Shown: positions 6,974 through 13,235 of the stretch, piece after piece
How the letters are laid out: each line of letters opens with the position of its first letter
How positions within the stretch are numbered: position 1 is the first letter of the stretch
NCBI GenBank assembly: GCA_025928435.1
Contig: JAICJM010000058.1
Span: forward strand, 1-19,716
Direction of reading: 5' to 3'
Length of the DNA: 19,716 nt
DNA from: Thermoleophilia bacterium
GTDB taxonomy: Bacteria; Actinomycetota; Thermoleophilia; Gaiellales; JAICJC01
Translations under genes and position numbers: made by a program
Notes under the pieces: generated by a model
What the model was told of the DNA's origin: nothing
Seen by the model: only the letters and a program-made list of their open reading frames with translations
Database searches by the model: none

Positions 6974-7009
6974 CTCTTGTCAGGGAGCACCTGTCGGAGG
7001 AGGTCTGGG

Positions 7010-7084
7010 ATGGCGCGGTTTTGTGGGGCACGACTCCAGTCCCGGGTCCGGCGAACACTGCCGAGTAGCCGGTCCGCCGAGTGA
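7010..7084 (+). CDS. possible 24-aa leader peptide upstream of the second ECF sigma gene
   Basis: ATG 7010 is preceded, six bases away, by GGAGGAGGT (6996-7004), the best Shine-Dalgarno sequence in this area, yet the frame has only 24 codons (MARFCGARLQSRVRRTLPSS and four more) and ends in TGA at 7082. Six residues are arginine. A strong hairpin (7108-7147) follows, and the sigma gene begins at 7192. The layout resembles a leader peptide plus attenuator hairpin. With no homologue known to me, coding is uncertain. Confidence 0.35.
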   Translation: MARFCGARLQSRVRRTLPSSRSAE

Positions 7085-7107
7085 ACCCGATCGGCTGATC
7101 CGCCATC

Positions 7108-7147
7108 GCAGAGCGGGGGCCGCCCACCTGCCTGGGCGGCCCTCTGC
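7108..7147. terminator. strong hairpin before the second sigma gene
   Basis: GGGCCGCCCA (7117-7126) pairs perfectly with TGGGCGGCCC (7133-7142) around a CCTGCC loop. Outer GCAGAG (7108-7113) can pair with CTCTGC (7142-7147), leaving CGG bulged. There is no T run after it. It could end transcription from the sigma-fusion operon or act as an attenuator. Confidence 0.5.
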
Positions 7148-7191
7148 GCACATCAGTGCCGGAATCTGGCGGCTGGCGTGTCAGGTGGGTC

Positions 7192-7749
7192 ATGGCGCCT
7201 TCCGAGCATGTCCCATGGGGCCTCGATCACGACCCGACGCCCCTCGGCGACCGCGTCGCGGCCGCGTTCACTTCGGTGCAGGGCGACCTGATCCGGTACC
7301 TGCGCGCGACCGCGGGCGCCGATCTGGCCGAGGACGTCGCATCGCAGGTGTGGGTCGAGGTGCTCGCCGGGGCCGCCGCGTTTCGCGGTGACCGGGCGGC
7401 GTTCCGGCGCTGGGTCTTCGCGACGGCGCGGCGGCGTGCCCTCGACGAGCACCGGCGCTGGTGGCGGCGGTCGGTGACGCTCCACCCGCCCGGCGATCGC
7501 GAGCTCGAGCGGGCGACAATTGACGAGGTCGGGTACGCCGAGCAGGACGCCGCCGTCTCCCGGATCGCCCGCCTGCCCAAGGCGCAGGCGGAGATCGTCC
7601 TGCTGCGCGTCCTCGGCGGGTTCTCGGCCGAGGAGGCCGCCGAGCTGACCGGCCGCACCCCCGGCGCCGTGCGCGTGATCCAGCACCGCGCACTCCGGCG
7701 CCTGGCCGAGGAGCTCCGTCGCGACCCGGAATGGTCGTCTCGCCTGTAA
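7192..7749 (+). CDS. ECF-type RNA polymerase sigma factor
   Basis: A 185-aa sigma-70 family ECF factor of ordinary size. Region 2 spans about residues 22-92 (VQGDLIRYLRATAGADLAED, FRRWVFATARRRALDEHRR). Region 4 spans about 122-175 with a helix-turn-helix (GGFSAEEAAELTGRTPGAVR). It has no fused anti-sigma part, unlike the neighbour upstream. ATG 7192 is chosen because region 2 follows at normal distance and AGGTGGG lies just before; GTG 7156 is possible. The stop codon TAA lies inside a TGTAAC promoter-like box that would drive the next gene. Its likely partner is the membrane protein at 7784. The stress or signal it answers is not visible. Confidence 0.88.
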   Translation: MAPSEHVPWGLDHDPTPLGDRVAAAFTSVQGDLIRYLRATAGADLAEDVASQVWVEVLAGAAAFRGDRAAFRRWVFATARRRALDEHRRWWRRSVTLHPPGDRELERATIDEVGYAEQDAAVSRIARLPKAQAEIVLLRVLGGFSAEEAAELTGRTPGAVRVIQHRALRRLAEELRRDPEWSSRL

Positions 7750-7775
7750 CACAACGGCGACCGGGCGCGTTCTAC
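7745..7775 (+). promoter_or_regulatory. candidate ECF-type promoter (TGTAAC-N17-CGTTCTAC) before the membrane protein gene
   Basis: TGTAAC (7745-7750) overlaps the sigma gene stop; CGTTCTAC (7768-7775) follows after 17 bases. It shares spacing and the CGGGCGCG stretch with the box at 6943. A transcript from here would begin almost at GTG 7784. Confidence 0.5.
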
Positions 7776-7783
7776 GGGATGCA

Positions 7784-8446
7784 GTGGGTGAATCGCGACT
7801 CGACGACGACACGGTTGACAGGATCCTGGCCGGACTGGTGGATCCCGTTGACGCGCCTCCGGGATACGAGGCGGCGGTCACGCTGCTCGCGGTGGCCCGC
7901 GGCCTGCCGGCACCCTCGCCGGGCCGCGCCGGCCGGCGCGCGCCACGCACGGCGTTCGGCTTCCGTCCGCGCCTTCCGGTGATCGCCGCCGCCCTCGTGC
8001 TCGGAGGGGCCTCGGGGGCTGGATACGCGGCCGGCCTCCCGGCCGCGGCGTCGTCGACCGCGCATCACGTGCTGCGCTCGCTGGGCGTCTCCTCCTCGTC
8101 GCCGCGGGCACACACCCGCCCGTCGGTCGCCTCGACAGGGCACCGGACGACGGGCGAGGCGGAGGCCGCCAGGGTCACTCCCGCTCCCGGCAACGCCGGC
8201 GACCGCCACGGCCGGACGAGGCGCCACGCACCACGGAACCGCCACGGGCACGGTGCGGCGATCTCGGCGCTCGCCCGCTCGACGACCGGAACCGCCGGGG
8301 CGAAGGGCGCGACGATCTCCGCCGCGGCGAGCGGCGGCAAGAGCCACGCCGGCGAGCACGGCCACAACGGCAAGAGCGGCGCCTCCCATGGACAGGGCGA
8401 CGGGCACGGCCACGGTCAGGGACACGGTTCCCACCGGCCTCGCTAG
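7784..8446 (+). CDS. single-pass membrane protein with His/Gly-rich tail, probable anti-sigma partner
   Basis: A 220-aa protein. A short acidic cytoplasmic head (LDDDTVDRILAGLVDPVDAP, then a small helical part) precedes one membrane segment at about 64-88 (LPVIAAALVLGGASGAGYAAG). A long disordered exterior follows, ending in GDGHGHGQGHGSHRPR. Position directly after an ECF sigma gene and the head-membrane-tail build suggest it holds that sigma factor at the membrane. No zinc anti-sigma motif is present, so this rests mainly on context. The tail, rich in His, Gly, Lys and Ser, resembles the tail of the sigma fusion at 5690 in composition and could bind metal ions. The start is GTG 7784, with ACGGGA about eight bases upstream; it may also be leaderless. 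Confidence 0.68.
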   Translation: MGESRLDDDTVDRILAGLVDPVDAPPGYEAAVTLLAVARGLPAPSPGRAGRRAPRTAFGFRPRLPVIAAALVLGGASGAGYAAGLPAAASSTAHHVLRSLGVSSSSPRAHTRPSVASTGHRTTGEAEAARVTPAPGNAGDRHGRTRRHAPRNRHGHGAAISALARSTTGTAGAKGATISAAASGGKSHAGEHGHNGKSGASHGQGDGHGHGQGHGSHRPR

Positions 8447-8449
8447 ACT
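8444..8449 (+). promoter_or_regulatory. -10 box upstream of the proS leader frame
   Basis: TAGACT (8444-8449) overlaps the stop of the preceding gene and is followed by six bases and then ATG (8456), the leaderless geometry also seen at the cupin gene. The -35 is weak (GGGACA at 8419). Confidence 0.35.
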
Positions 8450-8455
8450 GACCGC

Positions 8456-8542
8456 ATGACGATCGAGCACCGCTGCGCGCGCGACCTCCGGCCGGGCACG
8501 GCCGTCGCCGCGCTGCCTCCGCTCGAGCACGTCCCGGCCTAG
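8456..8542 (+). CDS. possible 28-aa leader peptide of proS
   Basis: The frame has 28 codons (MTIEHRCARDLRPGTAVAAL followed by PPLEHVPA). Four residues are proline: 13, 21, 22 and 27. ATG 8456 has no Shine-Dalgarno sequence but lies where a leaderless transcript from TAGACT would begin. The stop is followed at once by a hairpin and then proS. The two consecutive proline codons (8516-8521) contain CCTCC, which can pair with the proS Shine-Dalgarno GGAGG. This suggests control of proS by proline supply. No homologue is known to me, and coding is not proven. Confidence 0.35.
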   Translation: MTIEHRCARDLRPGTAVAALPPLEHVPA

Positions 8543-8572
8543 GCGCTTCCGCCGTATTCGGCCCGAAGCGCC
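8542..8572 (+). promoter_or_regulatory. hairpin in the proS leader
   Basis: GGCGCTTC (8542-8549) pairs perfectly with GAAGCGCC (8565-8572), and a further CCG/CGG pair surrounds a TATT loop. It begins at the last base of the leader-frame stop and ends 35 bases before the proS Shine-Dalgarno AAGGAGG (8608-8614). There is no T run, so it is not a simple terminator. Confidence 0.5.
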
Positions 8573-8619
8573 GCGACCAGCTCCGCAAACGCCGGTGTAC
8601 GTCCGTCAAGGAGGTCGTC

Positions 8620-10059
8620 ATGAGTGCCGTCCGTCTCCCCCAGCAGTCGCAGGATTTCCCCGCCTGGTACGGCCAGGTCGTCCGCCGCGCGGACCTGGCC
8701 GAGAACTCGGTCGTCCGCGGGGCCATGGTGATCAAGCCGTACGGCTACGCGATCTGGGAGGCGATCCAGCGCGAGCTGGACGCCCGGATCAAGGCGACCG
8801 GGCACGAGAACTTCTACTTCCCCCTGTTCGTGCCCGCGTCCGTTCTCGCGCAGGAGGGCGAGCTGATCGAGGGGTTCGCGCCCGAGGTCGCCCTCGTGAC
8901 CGAGGCCGGCGGCAAGAAGCTCGACGAACCGCTGGCGGTCAGGCCCACCTCGGAGGCGACGATCTGGGCCGCCTACGACCGCTGGATGGAGTCGTACCGC
9001 GACCTGCCCCTGCTCTACAACCAGTGGGCGAACGTCGTGCGCTGGGAGCTGCGGCCCCGGATCCTGCTGCGCACGAGCGAGTTCCTGTGGCAGGAGGGCC
9101 ACACCGCCCACGAGACGGAGGCGGAGGCCGTCGCCGAGGTGCTGACGATCCTGCACGACGTCTACGCCGACGTGATCGAGAACGTCCTCGCGATACCCGT
9201 GCTCCGCGGCCGCAAGAGCGCAAGCGAGCGCTTCCCCGGAGCCGTCGAGACCTATGCGCTCGAGGCCCTGATGCGCGACGGCAAGGCGCTCCAGGCGGCC
9301 ACCTCGCACTACCTCGGCCAGGGCTTCCCACGGGCCTTCGGCGTCACGTTCACGGGCCGTGACGGGGCCCAGCAGCATCCCTACGCGACCTCGTGGGGCG
9401 CGACCACGCGGCTCGTCGGGGGCGTCGTGATGGTGCACGGCGACGACGCCGGCCTGCGCCTGCCTCCCGCGGTCGCGCCGTACCAGGTCGTGATCGTCCC
9501 CATCGTCCGCGAGGAGGACCGGGCGGAGGTGCTGGCCGCGGCCGGGGCCGTCGCGGCCGAGCTGCGGGCCGCGGGCATCCGCGTCCGGCTCGACGACCGC
9601 GAGGGGTACCGCCCCGGCTACAAGTTCCACGAGTGGGAGCTGAAGGGCGTGCCCTGCCGGGTCGAGATCGGCGCCCGCGACCTGGCCGCGGGCGCGGTGA
9701 CCGTCGCCCGCCGCGACACCGGCGTCAAGACGACGGTCGCGCTCACGGCGCTCGCCGGAGAGCTGGGGCCGCTGCTCGCCGGCGTCCAGCGCTCGCTGTT
9801 CGCCTCGGCGCTCGCGGAGCGCGACCGGCGCACCGTTGATCCCGGCAGCTACGACGAGATGATCGCCTACCTGCGCGAGGCGAGCGGATTCGCCCGGGCC
9901 GGCTGGTGCGGCGGGGCGGAGTGCGAGGCCCGGGTCAAGGCCGAGAGCTCGGCGACGATCCGCGTCCTCCCGCTGGACGAGGGCCCCGCGCCCTCGGAGC
10001 GGTGCATCTGCTGCGGCCGGGAGGCGACGTCCGTCGCGGTCTGGGCGCAGGCATACTGA
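8620..10059 (+). CDS. proS: prolyl-tRNA synthetase, type 3 (archaeal/eukaryote-like)
   Basis: Class II aminoacyl-tRNA synthetase that attaches proline to tRNA-Pro in the cytoplasm. The 479-aa length, the lack of the large editing insertion of the E. coli-type enzyme, and the C-terminal zinc-binding extension mark the type-3 form. Landmarks are the N-terminal FPAWYGQVVRRADLAE, motif 2 (RWELRPRILLRTSEFLWQEG), motif 3 (MVHGDDAGLRLPP), the anticodon-binding domain (APYQVVIVPI, YRPGYKFHEWELKGVPCRVE), cysteines 430, 435, 462, 464 and 465, and the C-terminal tyrosine. ATG 8620 has an excellent AAGGAGG five bases upstream. A possible proline-containing leader frame and hairpin precede it. It is probably the housekeeping copy; no second copy is visible in the window. 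Confidence 0.97.
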   Translation: MSAVRLPQQSQDFPAWYGQVVRRADLAENSVVRGAMVIKPYGYAIWEAIQRELDARIKATGHENFYFPLFVPASVLAQEGELIEGFAPEVALVTEAGGKKLDEPLAVRPTSEATIWAAYDRWMESYRDLPLLYNQWANVVRWELRPRILLRTSEFLWQEGHTAHETEAEAVAEVLTILHDVYADVIENVLAIPVLRGRKSASERFPGAVETYALEALMRDGKALQAATSHYLGQGFPRAFGVTFTGRDGAQQHPYATSWGATTRLVGGVVMVHGDDAGLRLPPAVAPYQVVIVPIVREEDRAEVLAAAGAVAAELRAAGIRVRLDDREGYRPGYKFHEWELKGVPCRVEIGARDLAAGAVTVARRDTGVKTTVALTALAGELGPLLAGVQRSLFASALAERDRRTVDPGSYDEMIAYLREASGFARAGWCGGAECEARVKAESSATIRVLPLDEGPAPSERCICCGREATSVAVWAQAY

Positions 10060-10071
10060 AAGTCGCCGTTC

Positions 10072-10100
10072 TTGCACGTTCAAGGGGCCCGGATTAGGGT
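10072..10100 (+). promoter_or_regulatory. promoter of the hybrid histidine kinase gene
   Basis: TTGCAC (10072-10077), a 17-base spacer, then TAGGGT (10095-10100), a common actinobacterial -10. The expected transcript start is about five bases before ATG 10112. A short inverted repeat CTTG-cacgtt-CAAG (10071-10084) covers the -35. Confidence 0.6.
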
Positions 10101-10111
10101 GACGGGGTCAA

Positions 10112-11755
10112 ATGGGCAGCGAAGGTGTTGACTTTCGGGCGTTGTTCGAGGCCGCACCGGGATGCTTTCTGGTGCTCGACCCCGGGCTCCGGATCGTCGC
10201 GGTGAGTGACGCGTACGTGGCGGCGACGATGATCCGCCGCGACGACGTGCTCGAACGGCGTATCTTCGACGTCTTCCCCGACAACCCCGACGACCCGGCC
10301 GCGACGGGCGTCGGCAACCTGCGCGCGTCGCTCGAGCGGGTGCTGAAGACCGGGCGGCCCGACACCATGGCCGTGCAGAAGTACGACATCCGGCGGCCGG
10401 AGTCCGAGGGCGGCGGCTTCGAGGTGCGCTACTGGAGCCCGGTGAACTCAGCCGTCCTGGACGAAGTCCGGCGGGTGCGCTACATCATCCACCGAGTCGA
10501 GGACGTGACCGAGTTCGTGCAGCTGCGCGAGCGCGGCGAGGGGATGGAGGCGGAGATCCTCCGCCGCTCGCAGGAGCTCCAGGCCGCGAACGCCGAGCTG
10601 AGGACGGCGGGCGACGCGAAGAACGAGTTCCTGTCGCGAATGAGCCACGAGCTGCGCACGCCGCTGGCCGCCATCCTCGGGTTCAGCGAGCTGCTCGGGA
10701 CGCGCGAGCTGGGGGAGAAGCCGGACGGATGGGCGCGCATGATCCACGTCGCCGGAGAGCACCTCCTGACGCTCGTCGACGAGATCATGGATCTCTCCCG
10801 GATCGAGGCCGGCACCGTCGGCATCTCGACCGAGGCCGTGTCGCTGCGGCCGCTTGTCGACGAGGCGTTTCAGCTGATGCGGCCGGTCGCCGCCGGCCAC
10901 GAAATCACGCTGTACGAGCCGGTCTTCACGGAGGGGACCGCGGCGAGCTACGTGCTGGCCGATCGCCAGCGGCTGACGCAGGTCGTCATCAACCTGATCT
11001 CGAACGCGATCAAGTACAACCGCCACCGCGGAACCGTGACCGTCGAGCTCGAGCGCGACGAGGGCCGCATCCGCCTCTCGGTCGCCGACACCGGCGACGG
11101 GATCGAGCCGGATCTGCTGCCGCGCCTGTTCACGCCGTTCGAGCGGCTGGACGCCGCCGCGTCCGGCATCGATGGCACCGGGCTCGGCCTGGCGCTCTCG
11201 CGGCGGCTCGTCGAGGCGATGGGAGGACGGATCGGCGTGAAGAGCCGCCGCGGCGTCGGCACGACCTTCTGGGTCGAGCTGGAGGTCGCCCAGCCGGCGG
11301 CCGTCGCGGCGACGGACGGCGCGAGCGAGGGCCTGCTCGCGACCCGCGAGTACGCCTCCGAGCAGCGCGTGCTGTACGTCGAGGACGTGGTCGCGAACGT
11401 GCGCCTGGTCGAGGAGATCTTCGCCCGCCGGCCCAGCATCCACCTGATCCCGGCGATGCTCGGCCGGCTCGGCATCGAGCTCGCGCGCGACCACCATCCC
11501 CACCTGATCTTCCTGGACCTGCACCTGCCGGACATGACCGGCGCCGATGTCCTTGCCGCGCTGCGCCGCGACCCGGCCACCCGCGGCATCCCCGTCGTCA
11601 TCCTGACGGCCGACGCGACCCGCCGTGAGACCGACAAGCTGAAGCGGCTCGGCGCCCGCTCATACGAGACGAAGCCGATCGGCATGCGCCGCCTGCTCGA
11701 GCTCGTCGACGAGCACGCCCCAACCGACGAGCGCGTTCCCACCAGACCCCACTGA
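10112..11755 (+). CDS. hybrid sensor histidine kinase (PAS - HisKA - HATPase - receiver)
   Basis: A 547-aa cytoplasmic signalling protein with no membrane segment. The order is: PAS-like sensor (about 8-135, [20 protein letters not shown]); linker helix (140-168); HisKA with phospho-acceptor His179 in [14 protein letters not shown]-binding domain with N box [10 protein letters not shown] (294-303), G1 DTGDG (326-330) and G2 GTGLGLAL (355-362); and a receiver domain (419-535) with acidic Glu424/Asp425, phospho-acceptor Asp469 (FLDLHLPD), Thr499 and Lys521. A receiver at the C-terminus suggests a phosphorelay, but no phosphotransfer protein or separate regulator lies nearby. ATG 10112 has GGGGT just upstream and a good promoter. 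The PAS ligand is not predictable. A broken small membrane-protein gene follows 40 bases downstream and could share its transcript. Confidence 0.93.
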   Translation: MGSEGVDFRALFEAAPGCFLVLDPGLRIVAVSDAYVAATMIRRDDVLERRIFDVFPDNPDDPAATGVGNLRASLERVLKTGRPDTMAVQKYDIRRPESEGGGFEVRYWSPVNSAVLDEVRRVRYIIHRVEDVTEFVQLRERGEGMEAEILRRSQELQAANAELRTAGDAKNEFLSRMSHELRTPLAAILGFSELLGTRELGEKPDGWARMIHVAGEHLLTLVDEIMDLSRIEAGTVGISTEAVSLRPLVDEAFQLMRPVAAGHEITLYEPVFTEGTAASYVLADRQRLTQVVINLISNAIKYNRHRGTVTVELERDEGRIRLSVADTGDGIEPDLLPRLFTPFERLDAAASGIDGTGLGLALSRRLVEAMGGRIGVKSRRGVGTTFWVELEVAQPAAVAATDGASEGLLATREYASEQRVLYVEDVVANVRLVEEIFARRPSIHLIPAMLGRLGIELARDHHPHLIFLDLHLPDMTGADVLAALRRDPATRGIPVVILTADATRRETDKLKRLGARSYETKPIGMRRLLELVDEHAPTDERVPTRPH

Positions 11756-11795
11756 ACCTCAACCTCGAGTCGAGATTGATGCTTAGGAGGATCGG

Positions 11796-12183
11796 ATGAG
11801 CGAAAGCCCACGTACCCCGCCCGCCTCGCGACCGACCCCGCCGCCACCCGCGCGCGCGGACGGCGGCCGGCGCGACTCGATCTGGCGCCCTGCTCGTCCT
11901 CATCGGACTCGTCCTCATCCTGATCACGGTCTGGCACGCGGTCGACCAGATCACCAAACGGCACGCGGAGGAGTCCTTCGCCAGCGGCCAGATCCATCTG
12001 CAGGTCGCGAAGCTCGAGAACCGCGCCCGCCTCGCCGAGGCGCACGCCCGCGTCGAGTCGGCGATCGCGACCGCGGGCCTCGCGTCGATCCACGCGCTGA
12101 AGGGATCCGCCTCGCCGCGGGTGCAGGCGATCCTCGACGCGATCTCGAACGCGATCGCGCGCGCCGAGGCGGGCGCCTCGTAG
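11796..12183 (+). pseudogene. small membrane protein, interrupted by a one-base frameshift
   Basis: ATG 11796 has a strong Shine-Dalgarno TAGGAGG and begins a Pro/Arg-rich head (MSESPRTPPASRPTPPPPAR and on to RRDSIW, to about 11885). From about 11887 the sense moves to the next frame: a clear membrane helix (ALLVLIGLVLILITVWHAV), then a charged helical part (VAKLENRARLAEAHARVESA) and a stop at 12181. Removing one base near 11886 (TGGCGCC to TGGGCC-like) would join them into a protein of about 128 aa. The downstream frame has no start of its own, and TGA at 11797 closes it. A real mutation, an assembly error and programmed frameshifting are all possible. The family is unknown. It lies 40 bases after the hybrid kinase gene and could be its membrane partner. 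Confidence 0.65.
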
Positions 12184-12187
12184 CGGA

Positions 12188-12439
12188 TCAGGCGCTCTTG
12201 GCGTGGCTGCCGATCGCCTCGGCCACCTTGTCGTGGCAGTCGGGGCTGAAGGCGGCTGCGAGCCGGCGGGCGGCCGCGAACACGTCCCGCTCGGCGGTCT
12301 GGGCGCCGTAGATCTCGAAGGCGGCCACGATGCCGCCGTGCATGCGCACCATGTCGTGCTCGAGCGCGCCGCGCACGATCCGCTGCACCAGCGCGGCGGG
12401 CGAGAATTCGAAGTCGATCAGGCGGCGGGGAACGGGCAT
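12188..12439 (-). CDS. hypothetical protein
   Basis: An 83-aa soluble protein that I do not recognise. It begins MPVPRRLIDFEFSPAALVQR, is mostly helical, and has one cysteine near a short His/Asp cluster (SPDCHDK). There is no signal peptide or membrane segment. ATG 12439 lies directly after purine-rich AGAGGGAG, which could serve as a ribosome binding site although very close. It converges on the broken membrane-protein gene with four bases between the stops. The size, codon use (G/C in nearly all third positions) and sensible start support a real gene. Confidence 0.6.
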   Translation of the reverse strand: MPVPRRLIDFEFSPAALVQRIVRGALEHDMVRMHGGIVAAFEIYGAQTAERDVFAAARRLAAAFSPDCHDKVAEAIGSHAKSA

Positions 12440-12570
12440 CTCCCTCTAGATCGGCGCCTCGGCGGCGCGTCTCCATCACGCCTGCAGTGAGCCGGCATCC
12501 TCGAAACGGGCGAACCCCCCTTCCCCCGGATGGGCGTTTTCCCCCATTGCCTGCCGCGCACGGGCTGCTC

Positions 12571-12576
12571 TAGCCT
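12571..12576 (+). promoter_or_regulatory. -10-like box in the 12440-12872 gene-free stretch
   Basis: TAGCCT lies 32 bases downstream of the centre of an inverted repeat, ATGGG (12530-12534) / CCCAT (12543-12547), set in C-rich DNA. The arrangement resembles the GGGGTATCCCC element and TAGGTT box at 19476-19517. No -35 is evident. Confidence 0.3.
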
Positions 12577-12582
12577 CGGATC

Positions 12583-12662
12583 ACCGCTCACCGACCCTCA
12601 GCGGATGGGTGGAACTCGAGATCGAAGGCCGCCGGAGGCTGACCACCCCCCGGCGGCCTTCC
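12583..12662 (+). ncRNA. candidate small RNA with two hairpins
   Basis: No protein frame of the right kind starts here, yet a -10-like TAGCCT (12571) is followed by two tidy hairpins: CCGCT (12584-12588) / AGCGG (12600-12604), and the 11-bp perfect stem at 12625-12660. Together they would make an RNA of about 80 bases ending in a terminator-like structure. This is inferred from structure alone. The rest of the gene-free stretch (12440-12872) holds the G-rich motif and another hairpin, listed separately. Confidence 0.3.
12625..12660. terminator. perfect 11-bp hairpin
   Basis: AAGGCCGCCGG (12625-12635) pairs with CCGGCGGCCTT (12650-12660) around a 14-base loop. It is followed by CCTCGCTCC, with no T run on the plus strand. 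It could work on either strand; its role is unproven. Confidence 0.5.
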
Positions 12663-12715
12663 TCGCTCCGGGGTGATTCCGGTACGGCATATCCGGCGAC
12701 CGACCTGGTAGTTGT

Positions 12716-12733
12716 GGGTGGGGGGGAGCGGGG
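12716..12733 (+). other. G-quadruplex-forming motif
   Basis: GGGT, then a run of seven G, then AGCGGGG: four runs of three or more G can be chosen with loops of 1, 1 and 3 bases, which meets the usual quadruplex pattern. It lies in non-coding DNA between two hairpins. Confidence 0.55.
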
Positions 12734-12814
12734 ATACGGTCTTCCCCGGGCGTCGTCGGGCTCTTCCTCTCCACAGCTGGCTGCTGCCTCGCCGACGCGC
12801 CTTTGGGGAAGGAT

Positions 12815-12863
12815 GGGAGGCCGCCGCGCGTCCACCCACACGCGGACGGGCGCGCGGCCTCCC
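12815..12863 (-). terminator. long hairpin downstream of the 82-aa protein gene
   Basis: GGGAGGCCGC (12815-12824) pairs with GCGGCCTCCC (12854-12863), continued inward by CGCGCGTCC against GGACGGGCGC with a small bulge. It starts ten bases after the stop of the minus-strand gene 12873-13121, so it is a plausible terminator for it, although no T run follows. Confidence 0.55.
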
Positions 12864-12872
12864 AGCCGCCAG

Positions 12873-13121
12873 CTACGCGGGCGACGCCTCGTCGGCGATG
12901 TCGCGCGCCGCCTGCTCGACGGCACCGGGGCCGCCCTCGACCTCGAGCTCGCGCGCGCTGACGATGCGCACGCCGTTCGGCGTGCGGCCACGGGCGTCCG
13001 CGAGGTTCTGGTACGCACCGGCGGCCAGCGACGCCGCCAGCCGGCGATTCTCCGCCACGGCGACCGCGACCCACCGCTTCCCTCCCGGGTATCGCACCTG
13101 GACGTAGAAGTCCTCGGCCAC
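12873..13121 (-). CDS. hypothetical protein
   Basis: An 82-aa soluble protein. It begins MAEDFYVQVRYPGGKRWVAV, with an early beta-strand part, then a helix (AENRRLAASLAAGAYQNLAD) and a strand pair (GRTPNGVRIVSARELEVEGG). No cysteine, signal peptide or membrane segment is present. It may be a small domain that binds or caps something, but I do not recognise the family. GTG 13121 has AAGGGCGG seven bases upstream, and a promoter (TTGCCC-N18-TAGGGT, 13164-13193) lies before it. A hairpin follows the stop. It appears to be a single-gene transcript. Confidence 0.65.
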   Translation of the reverse strand: MAEDFYVQVRYPGGKRWVAVAVAENRRLAASLAAGAYQNLADARGRTPNGVRIVSARELEVEGGPGAVEQAARDIADEASPA

Positions 13122-13163
13122 GCCGCCAACCGCCCTTCACGAACCATCCCGGCCCGCGCGCCC

Positions 13164-13193
13164 ACCCTAGATGAGCCGGCCTGCTCCGGGCAA
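13164..13193 (-). promoter_or_regulatory. promoter of the 82-aa protein gene
   Basis: On the minus strand TTGCCC (13193-13188), an 18-base spacer and TAGGGT (13169-13164). The leader to GTG 13121 would be about 35 bases and contains the AAGGGCGG ribosome binding site. Confidence 0.5.
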
Positions 13194-13235
13194 CCCGGCG
13201 CGAACCACGTGGATGCGGGTTACGCTGAGGCCGGC

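Noticed and set aside
8539..10083. 514-codon minus-strand frame opposite proS, ending in GRTPAFAELVAALRAEYGGSA
   Set aside because: It is almost wholly antisense to proS. The last 20 residues look protein-like and end at a CTAG, but there is no start codon in the short non-proS part, so at most it is a relic.
12609..13235. Upstream extension of the small Cys/His protein frame
   Set aside because: It crosses hairpins and the antisense of another gene and has no protein-like features before ATG 13236.
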